Assembly (NCBI GenBank): GCA_028753945.1
Contig: JAPNXP010000010.1
Location: 437,042-501,041 of the forward strand
Reading direction: 5' to 3'
Length of the DNA: 64,000 nucleotides
Source of the DNA: Hexactinellida sp. DTS-2022
Lineage: Eukaryota; Porifera; Hexactinellida
Below are positions 10,821 to 22,800 of the stretch, one piece after another (within the stretch, counting starts at the first letter, position 1; each line of letters begins with the position of its first letter). The notes under the pieces are model-generated. The model saw nothing but the letters and a program-made list of their open reading frames with translations, searched no databases and was not told where the DNA came from. The position numbers were made by a program, and so were the translations under genes.

Positions 10821-13800
10821 AATCCCATTATGAATCCCTACAACAGTTGCCGTACCTATATAGCTGAGAAGAACTGGTAGGAATATGAGTCCGTGTGTAG
10901 CTCCAATCATCACAATACCAAAGTACATCCGGAAATAGAAAACCTGAGAGTATACATATAATACAACCTGTATTACACTAATAAATGCAATTGTATACTC
11001 ACTTCAAATATCTGAGACTTTGAAAAAGCCAGTACCATAATCCCAAAGAATTTAGTTAGTGTTATTCCACTGAAAACAGAAGACCCCATGTTAACAAGAG
11101 CGTCGTGAGCTCTCTCCTTGCGTGTAGGCAGATCTGAATAGGCAAACCAGCGAACAATGTGCGATATGAATTCAACAGCAATTCCAATCGACTGAAATAA
11201 AATAAATGTTAAACATAACATACATAACTTAATATGAATGTAGAGTCAACTCTCGTTATAACGAAGTGCTTGGGACCTGCAAAATTCCTTCGTTATATCC
11301 GGGTATTTGTTATAAGCGGATAATAATTAATGCATTTAGTGCTCTGGTGGAAAATATCAATTTCCTTATAAGCGGTTATTTCGTTACTTGGTTATAACGG
11401 GAGTTTAATGTATAAAACTTACAGCACATAGATTGACAAGGGAGAGCGCGTTAAGAGATATGTCCCACAGATACATTAATCCCATCAGATCAATCAAGAA
11501 CATAATTACAGTTAGAACAACAAGGATTGTAGACCAGATTTTAAAACCGATCAGCAAAAACGTCATCAGAAATACAGTTGCTAAAAATGAGTGTAATTAA
11601 GAATGGATTTCTAGTTAAATTAATTAAATGCAAATAAGGTACTTACCAATTGAAATAAGAAGTGTAAAGATCGTTTGATATGGGGTAGTCAGGTATTGTT
11701 CATAATACACATAGAAGATACTAAATGATAAAGTTAATAATAATCTACAATACTTATCCGGAATTTGTATCAACCAATATCATTTGTATTGAAAGGCTTT
11801 GAAGGTTATTGAAATAGTATATGTAATAACCGGAAATTCGTATTAACCATGCTCGTACTAACAAGGTTATACTGTAGTATATGGAAATACTAACCTGTAA
11901 GGGAATACAGTAACATTGCTATTGTTAATTGTGAGGGTTAAATTATCACTGATCATTCTTGCCTTCCTCAAACCATCAGTGAAGTCATCAGAGTTTCGTA
12001 GAATAGTGTGATAGGACATGAAGTAGGAAGCTTAAATATTACAAGAGTTATAAATACAGTAGATGTCGGATATAAGCACACCGGTTATAAGAACATATCG
12101 GATATAAGAACACTATGTTGGAAACGGTTGCCATATACCATATATAATATATGTCGGTTATAAGACTATGCCTGTTATAAACACATTAAGTGCAGTTCCC
12201 GACGATGTACTTATAACCGGCATCCACTGTAACATAATTAATAGTTATATACGTATACTGAATACTCCGTTTAATTGGGTCAATTTGGATCTAATATATT
12301 TGTCCCAATTAACCGAAAAATCTTCCGTAAATTCAATGAAAAATGACCGAAATAACCTATGACTTTATTAAGCGGAATCAACTGTAAGTATAATATTTAA
12401 TCTTACATTCAACTTTATTTTCACTGTTAAGCTCTACGGCATCACGATAAGCAGCATGTCCACTACAAAATGATACAATGTTAATAATATATTTTAAGAA
12501 TATTACAGTACTTAGAAAATAAGCAAATTATTACTAATTTATTACAAACTATCATAAATTGGCTTACTTCCGCCGACATATATGAATTCATCTAAAAATG
12601 AACGAATTATAGGAAAAGTCCCTGGAATGGAAATTAATAAGCTATCATGAAGGAAAAGAACATTGCGAGTAAGAAGCGACTATGAATCAGCAGGGAACTA
12701 AAAACCTTGGCTAGCCGATATTATAGGCGGCAAACAAATAAGTAATCCAATATATAATTTATTCAAATACAGTCGACTCCAGGGTTTCATCTAGGCGTAT
12801 GCGACGCGCCTCCAGGCGCGTAATTTCAAAAGGAAACTTTTCTAGGCGCGCGAAAATCGAGAGATGCTCCCATAGACGTAATACAAATTGAGCATTTTAG
12901 GCGCGTGTGAGCGAGCTCAAACTTAATCTAGGCGCGCGGGAAATTTTGCCTGGATGAAAGCCTGGTCGACTCCACTTAATAGAGCCACCTCGGGACCAGG
13001 TTGTTTTGATCCGATTAAGCGGAGAAACCGGTTAACCGGTGGCTCTATTAAGCGGAGTTGACTGTAATTATTATTTTAATAATGTTACAGAAAAAAATCA
13101 AGACATGTTTAATAATAATTACCAAGTAATACACTTAAGATTACACATGCATAATCTCAATTTCCCAAGATAAAAATTTTTGTATATTACATTCTCCTGC
13201 CATATACATGATTCATCTAAAATAAAATAATTGAAACATAGCATCACTTTGCATTGCCTTCAAACCTAATATTCTTTGGGTCTATTCCCCTACATTTCAC
13301 ATAGATAAACCCAACAGAAACACCCACCAAAGGAATGGAATACAATACAAGAGCAATCAAAGTAGCTGTAGGCTCAATTAGGTCCAGGATGTATTTTATT
13401 GCATAGAAAATTTGTTGATATTTGCAACTAAGAAATGCCAGGTTTGTATCACTATTATAGGCATCAGTTAGGAACCTGGATTCATCAGTTAATAGCATGA
13501 CTAAAAGCGAGCTGAACTTATTCAAAACCAGGAATGTTATAATTATTGTCATTGCAAGTAGAAATAAGTTGAATGTAATGATGGAATTTTTCCGTATGTT
13601 TGTATGGTAAATATATCCGTTTGTATCCCCTTCGTTACGAAGGTCGTCACATCGCCATTTGAGTATCAAGTAGTACTGCTTTTTATGTCTGTGAACTAGA
13701 GCTAGGAGTATAATCAAGAATACTGGAATAACTACGTTTGATAGGATCAGAGTTTGTGGGAAAATAGAAATTGCAAGAAGAATTGGGGTAAAACTTAGAA

Positions 13801-16800
13801 ATATAATCAGGAATATTTTTATACTTGTAAAGTTAGTTTTCCGCTGATAAGCAAGGAATATGAATTTGAGCAATCCAATTAGCAGAATTAGATTAACGCA
13901 GATAGCAGAGTCCCGTAGAGCGATGCAAAATGCTATTCTGAGATTAAAAAACTCGGCTTGCCATAGGTCAAACATAGGGAATGCACAAATAGATAGAGAG
14001 TTTTCAAATAGATAGAGAGGAAACTTAAGTCCAATTGAGAAATAAAAGAGTACCATTCCTGTAAAATGCGATGAGACATACACGAATTCAGATAACACAA
14101 GGAGAAGAAATAATGTGTACATCACTATCTTTATTTTATATTTGAATATATCCGGATTGTCAAGGTAAGAGTTGGAAATAAGTTTCTTGTAAGTTCTGTA
14201 ATAAGTGACAAGTCTAGCAGCTACGAACACGAACCAGAAAATAGTGAGAGCGACACAAGGAACTGTGAATAATACGAACAACACACTAACGAGATTATCA
14301 AAAGTAGAACTATCCATTGCTTAGCGAATAATTTTAATTATATTATAATTGGTAAATTATTTCTATTTTATATGTGGTCTGTTGAATTAAGATTTGTAAG
14401 CTGAATGTTGGCAAACTATTTATAGAAATATTATTAACTAAATGTGATTCAATTAATAATGGACATACAATCTGTAATCTTACACAGTAGAAAGTTTAAA
14501 GCAACAATTACAGTACGACAACCTTAATTCAAAATTCTAGGATAATCTCCAGTTCGGATTATATAAGGCTGAACCATAGATGAGTCATCTATGATAATTA
14601 TATTCAAAATGATTAGCAAAGTTCATTTAACAATCGGGTAAGTTTATATTAACTATTCATTCTAAAATGAAGAAATATTACATATTATAAAGCGGATAAA
14701 TTAAACTTATCCACATAAGAACAACAACAACATTTACTCACCCTTTAGTACAAGAAGTCAAGGATGTACCAGGGAAATCTGAGAGGAACCAAGTTAGGTA
14801 TTTATCGAACTGGTCTTGGCTAGGGCGAGTTTGGTTCTCTGACAAACAGGAAACGCAAGTTGAGGCATTCACATCTGAAAAGTAAGTAGTTATAACTCAA
14901 AATATAATTATAACAGGGATTACAGTTAAGGAATTATCCAAGAGCGCGAGACGCTCCTTTTGGAGTATGACTTTTTGAAAATTTGAATTTAGGAGAGCGA
15001 AAATTTGGAATCTTCTCCTATATCGTAACATTAATTTGTGATTTAGTAGTTTTAAAATTGGATAAGACCAGGATTAGGAGCGCATTTACAAATGGCTGTA
15101 TAATACACTGATTACAGTGGATACTATAATTATATTAAATCAAACAACGTACAAACTACAGTAAATAATTTCAATATATATACGGGATCAACAAGTAGGT
15201 GTTCCTTATATGCGCTTTGTATTGCGGATTTTCGCGGAACCGATGGTAATTCCTTGTTTCTAGCATAGGAATACCAGAAATTCGCGTGAGCAGAAGTGTT
15301 ACAAATAGAGGAGAGACCACAGTTAGGTATTCCCATTTGGTAGTAAAGCTGTTAGAAGCCGAGATGAACATCCCCAACCAATGCAAGATTTCTCCGAGAT
15401 AATTCGGGTACCGGATAATACTGTACATTCCGGTGTCAAGCCATTTCTCATCGTTTTGGTTCTTCATTCTGAAAATAAATTTCTGTAAATCGGAGACAGT
15501 TTCAAGTAGAATACCGATTCCAGAGATTCCCCACCCAATGACTTCTCTTTTCGACAACAAATGAGTTATAGCGTGATCTTGCATACTCAGTGTAGGCAGT
15601 AGGTTTAGGAATATCCATAGTCCCTGTAGTGTCCAGTAGAAGAAGAATATTTGTGGTTTACGTTTGGCTTTTTCCAAACGCCAGTCTCCGGCGATGAGAG
15701 CGCGAGAAAAGAGATACGAACCGAGACGAATGGCCCAAGCTAGGATAAACCCGGTCTGCACTTTATGCTGGAATGATTTTGAACCTCCCAAATAGTTGTA
15801 CAGTACAATTCCTATTGTAGTCAGCGAACCAGCGAGATCAAAGAACTTGTCGGTTTTCAAAATGGCAGCAAAGAAAAAGCAAATGTATTGAGTTACAAAA
15901 CTAGCACCTAACGTTCTGCTATAAGTGCCACCCATTTGATAAGCAATAAATATTGAGATATATAAGTGTGCATGTACATAGAATTTATATGTAATGGATC
16001 ATTATGGTATATTAATAAGATATATAAGATATCGAGGTAATTTGAGATTAAATTAATGAGTAAATCTACAACTTAACAAGACCATAGTGAACTTCTAAAA
16101 TAAATCAATGTGATTTACACTATAATTAGATAATAAAGGGATTACTTATATATCGTCTAACACTTTTCAATATAAAAACCTGGCTTCGCAAATGACGGCT
16201 GGAAATTACATTATAAAAGGTGTTTGGCCGATATCTTATAATTTGTAAGTACAGTCGACTCCGCTTAATAGAGTCACCTCGGGACCAGGATACTTTGACC
16301 CGATTAAGCGGAGAAATCTATTACCGGTGGCTCTATTAAGCGGAGTCGACTGTAATTTAATAAATACATATAATTCCGTACAAACAACGCACCTGAAGAA
16401 GGACAGAATACAGTGCTATTGTCCTGTTTGTATCTGCAGCACGGGTTGTATGGGTTAAGCCAGTCTATGTAGGTGTCGACCCAGGAGCTGGGACTTGTGG
16501 CTATCCGAGAACTAACGAACAATCATAATCAGTAATTCCGCTTAAAATTTTATACGTACGTAGAACCTCGTTAGTAGGAACACGGTTAATACGAAATTCC
16601 GGATAAGATGAACAAACAGTTCCACAAAATCAGGTCCTTACAATGGCTATTTAATGGGTATTACTCCGGTTAATACCAACTCTGGATAAAGCGAACAAAT
16701 TTTACCGTCCGTTGGTGTTCGTTCTAACGAGGTTCTACTGCAATATATAACTTACTATTGAGGGATTTGAACATAGTCATCAATTTGTGATAGAATTGAA

Positions 16801-19800
16801 TTTTTATCGCATCCAGTTTGTGTACAAATCTGTTAATAAACTCAATTATTATAATCACTAAGAATAGTTAAACAAATCTGTTAATAAACTCAATTAATAT
16901 AATCATAAGAATATAGTTAAGAAGTTACCTTATTTATTCCTTGCTCAGTAGAGTAGTCAAAGTCTCCTTTAATTATAAAGTACACTGGAGGGCCAACATG
17001 CAGATACTCATTTAGTGCAGTGAAATACTTTATTACATAAGAGTCCTAAAAACAACACAAATAAGCAAACATAAAATAAAGAGCATCCTTATATGTAGAC
17101 GGTCTATAAAAACCCTACAAACTAAGCTAAAAATTTGTAGACGGTCTATAAATTTTGTAGACCAAAAGCCCCTGCCGTCTATGGGTAATACATAAATTGT
17201 ATATGTAAGAAAACCTGGTCTAGAAATAGACGGTCTACATATAAGTTATTCCTAAAATAAACAACAAAAATGTAGAAATAATAAACTAACCTTCGGAACA
17301 GATAATGTCTGGTCTAGCCCAATGGGAACCCTCATAGCAGCGTAAATGCTCATTAGGAATGTCCCAACGAAAACAAGAACCTAAAAGGAACGAATTGTAA
17401 TGCAAATTCCAATAAAACTCTTTCATTAATTAATACAACTTACAACAATCACTTTAACGGGAGGGTATAGGATAAAAGGCGAGTATATATTCCTAATAAA
17501 CCATCTTATCAGTCCCTCGTTAATGACGTCATTGGAATTACAGACGGAAACTTCGCTGCTAACTTTGAGACTCGGCTCGCGCTCAGCTGGTCTCTTCAGC
17601 TTAACGCAGCAACACAGTTCAGGTCTGTGTCCCTATACAAGTAAAGTGTTATAATAGCAAAGTTGTAATAATATACGAAACCAGGTTGTTCTAATACCGG
17701 GTTATTCTAATTATGTATTCTGATTTGAAAAAATGGTAGAAAAACCGTATTATACGTACAACTACAATATCGTACTATTAAACAAAGAGAAACTCAAAAG
17801 GTTAGCTATTTTAAAGGATAACTTATATAACTTATATTTTATTGCATGACTGGGAGAGATCATTATAATTGTAAATATAAACATTATTTTCGACAAAAAT
17901 CTAAATATTCGGTATATTTTCTGTATATAAGAACATATTTTTTGCAATATATTATCGCTTAATTAGCTCAGTTTTTAATAAAAGAAGAGCCAGGCTTACT
18001 TTTTACAGTTCAATAAAAAACTGAAAAAACTGACTTTTCCCAGTGCGTGAATTTAGTATTAGAAAAATTAGCTCTGTACAAGTTATCTCTTTTTGCGCTA
18101 CGCACAGTTAACCAACAAGTGTAGTGTAACTTTTAACATACATGTTGTCTAGCTACGTCTATTGAGAGTACAGCTACAAATACAGATATCTAGAGAAAGA
18201 AACATTTCATAAACACACACAACCTACAATGCTGTTAATCCATGGTTGTTTAACATAGATATTGTAGCAAGTTCACTCCTGTATACCTGTAATAGAAAGT
18301 CGATGAAGATGGCTTGACCAGCGAACAGCGAAAACGCACGTACAGCAGGCATGGGAGAAATAGCGCCTACGATAATATTGTATAAAGTAGGGTTGCTAAT
18401 ATCAAGCAAAATACATAAACCCCAATATAATTTATTATGTTATTCAATAACATTATTATATCTATATAATATTGTATGCCTTCCAAAGTAAATAAATATT
18501 ACTATTTTAAAAAGTCATACGTTAACCACAGATGTGATCTCTTTACCTATTTCAATAATTCCCCAAAACTCGAAAAGTGAGTATAATTTAACCATTTGTT
18601 ATGTGCTACCTTTATTTCCAACAAAAAGGTAAGAAAATAATAACAATAATCCTTCCCTGAATCATTCACAATTTGTCTGTACGTACCCCCAATTTGATGA
18701 AATAAAATCTGTACCATTACAACCATATTGTACAGTTAATAATTGCCTACTGTAAGAATAAATAAGTTTTACCCAGAAAGAACGCCGCTGTTTCCGATAG
18801 AGCAGTTAGTGTAATGCTGGGAGCTACCTTGCTCAGGGCGAGACCAACTATCCTGTGTCTGGGTTCATCAAAGTGTATAGAGAGCTCATCCTGGCAATAA
18901 GCATATAAAACCATGGATATTACACACAATAGTCTGTTCTCTCTAATTGTCCACTTATTTACTTGTCCAAATCAACAATCTATATATTTGTAATAGTCTA
19001 CATATATTCTCTAATAGTCCACTTTGGCCCAATTTCCCACTGGTGGACTATTAGAGAGAACAGTACGTATCTATAGAACTGACCTCAACTGAATGCACGA
19101 GAATGAAGATATTATCTACTCCAACTGCTAGCACTAAGAACGGAAGTACCTCCACAATAATCAGTGTCACATGTTCTCCGTAATAACAAGCGACGCCAAT
19201 GCTCGAAACAACAGAGAGGATCACAATGAATACACCGGAAAATCCAATAAATAATTTGCTACGAACCTAAATAGGATGTTAAATATAAACCCCATAACAA
19301 CAGTTGTGTGAAATTGGAATTTAAAGCATACTTACAAATAAGTCGTAGTAGAAGTGTCTGCAACTAGGAATCTTCCCAATAAACAGAACAATGTACATAA
19401 ACATAACGGCATAACTAATCACAATGGTAGCTATATCAGAGGTGGACTCTCTCAGTAACTCGTCTTGTATTGATCTCTGTTTGGAAATTAGTTATAATAA
19501 ATACAGGTATACAGTAGAACCTCGTTAGTACGAATACGGTTAATACCTAACTAATTCATTGAATAATAACCAAGAAATGAATAATTCATTATTATTGCTA
19601 ATTTGTTAATCAGTGAATGTTCAAGTAAAGTTACTCGTATAATACGTACGTTACGAATAATCAAATTATATTATTTTTTTAGAATATCTGCCATTATCTA
19701 TCAACAATCACAATTGTTAAATAAATTATATCTATTTATATAATTCATTGAATTAGTCAACTAAGGTTAATACGAACACTATTTCAGTCCCCTTCAAAAC

Positions 19801-22800
19801 TTTTTGAATACAAATGATATTGGTTAATATAATTCCGCATAAAGCGAATGCATTTTGTCGGTCCCCTGGTGTTCGTACTAACGAGGTTCTACTGTAAATA
19901 GAGTAAATAAGAACAATTGAACATACTTCTGCCATGAATGAAATAGTGAGGTTGTTATTGCTCCTCTCTTGATTCGTGTAATTATTTATATATTCTATAA
20001 ACCTATGATATTGATAAATAATTACAGTTCCAAAGGTGTTATAATTATTTTTAATAAGTTATCACTTACTGAGCTTCCCATGCTTCTGCCATTTTATTAT
20101 CAGCTTCGTTTAGGTGATTGTTGACCGTAAAGGTGACAATAATCGCTTTTGAATTCTCGAATAAACTGAGACCATGTTTATCTTCTATTTGATGCAAAAA
20201 AAGTATAAATTAAAGGTTTCTATTTTAATAACTTAATTATTTGTTCTGTTTGTCTCAAGAAATTAAAATAAATCTGTTATTAAATAACTACATTTTCTGA
20301 AAGTTTAAAATTTTATGATAAAAGAAATGGGAATCCGCTGGGATAACATTAATTAACTTAAATAACCAATTTAATTATTGACAATAGTATCACCATTCAA
20401 TTGTTACACCAATACATATGTGACAAAATATGCAAACACAAATTAATACTTAGTATAATTCCAATTAACGTTATACAGGCCACTTACAAGGTACTTAACA
20501 TTCCATTGATACAAACTTAGCACTGTAATTAGATGATATAATTAATTTGAGCTGAAATTACCTTATAGAGATATTTGAAATCAATATATAATCAGGCTAT
20601 ACTCACCTGATACATCAGTAGATATTAAATTTTACCAGAAATTGAATACGGACAAACCTTATTTGTGTCACATAGTAAAGGGTAGAGTTCAATTATTACA
20701 AGCAAAAAGGTGATCCAGTAAAACACATTAAATGAGTAAACGTATTTCAACTTAAACACAAGCACTAATGCAGTGGTTCCCAACCTGGGAGGAATTCCTC
20801 CCTGGGGAGGAATTTGGCCATCCTCGGGGAGGAATTCGACATAGGTATACTTATAAATATTCATGAAATTTTCTGGATTGCTTTGTCTCACTGAATGATT
20901 TAATCACTGAGTAATTATAAATACCTAGTATTAATAATATTGACAGTTCTCATTGACAGTATTATTTATATTTCACTTAGTTTTTCAGTTATCTCAATAC
21001 CAAAATTCTACATTGTAGTACTGGGGGGAATTATAGCAAAAATATAGGTTAGGGGGGTAATATCGTGATTTTTTTTGGAAAAGGTTGGGAACCACTGCAC
21101 TAATGGCTTGTAATAACTTAATTAACAACAAATAGTAATGAGTTGTTATGCCAATTAATATAAAGTAAGGTATTATGTAATATTAACAAGAATTATAATA
21201 TAATATTTCGTAATACAGTCAGGTCTGCTTATTATGAAGATTTTTTATTGTCACCCTATGGTATCAATATAACTTACATAAGGTTTGTATTAAGTTGAGT
21301 TCGCTTATTATGAGTCACTCTATTATGAACACAATTTTTGGTCCCTTAAATGTTCATAATAAAAGAACTTCACTGTATATGCATAAGTTATAAACTGACC
21401 TTTGTACCCTCCTAGAATAATGTTAGGAAGAGCGGGGCCTCCGAATGTGCCCATACAGGGAATAGGGAGAGAAGTGTCGTGGATTGAAGTAGGATTTCTA
21501 AAACAGACAATTCAGATTTTCAGCACCCAAAATCATAAAATAACTAAATTAATAAAAATATTTATTGTAAGCGAATATATGAAACCCTGTTGTATAAGAA
21601 AACAGGAATACAAGTAAAAACTCCAAAAGCGAACACATTCAAGAAATGAACAACTCCAAATATGAACACTTTTTCTCGGTCACAAAATTTCCCATTGCTT
21701 AATCACACACGTTATGATTAATCATGAAAAGTGAACACCACTCAAAAGTGAACATTTTGGCTGGTCCCCAGGGTGTTCACTTTCTGAAGGTTTACTGTAT
21801 AAAAATTAATAATGTCCCCTGTTGTAAATACTACGAGTGTCTGTATATGTGAATAAAATAAATATAATACCTATTGCAGTTGTACATGTGAGATAAATAA
21901 TTTATTTCCTCGTTATGAATCGTCTTAGCAGTGCTATTCAGTTTTTCAGGAGAGTTTTGGAAATACTGCAGTACACTCATAACAGTACAATTGTTGTTTT
22001 CAGGAGACAGGGGCTTGAAGCATATGTCCTCAAGTGTTATTGTACTTCCATTAAAAGGCACCCTCATAGCGGTCAGGTGATTCTGAATAGCTAGTATCTG
22101 CAAACAAATTAAGAAGGGGAATAAAGAACTTATTAGTTTGTAGCAAAATAAAGATCTCAATTTACAGTATACTCTCGTTAATAGGAACATTAGGGGGGCG
22201 TCGAAATTTGTTCGTATTATCCGAAAATTCGTATTAACCGGAGTCACTTGCATGCATTTGTATAGGCTAGGGGAATTAAACCTTGTTAACCGATATTTCG
22301 CCTTATCAATATCAGTGTTCGTAATATTAACGAGAGTCGAATGTATTTCAATATAAACCTACCTCCGCTAGAACTTCTTTCTGGAACATGTGACTGAATT
22401 CTACTTGCATCCCATCCTCACTGACGCTCTGGTAAATAGTCTGATTATGCGAAGACACATTATCACTTGTAAATATCATCATTTCAGTTCGATAAAACGG
22501 TCCAAAATGTTCATCGAAATAATTCTTCTCGTGTCTAGCAACACTGTCAGGGGATGACCAGAGTTCAACAGGATCCGTAGTAACCTTCATAAGCAAAACA
22601 CCGAAGCAAAGTGGTGTAACAATAACAGCGCCAACAATAATTATAAGCCACGGGTATCTGGCCACAAAACTGCCCCAGTGGTAGAAGCATGAGCGGAGAA
22701 GATAATCAGAATAGTTACCAAGATTACAGACACCACATTTAGGTTTCGTGAGACCGTATTTCCGATCAAATATTTCTTCTGTTTCGTCCTTGTTAATCAA

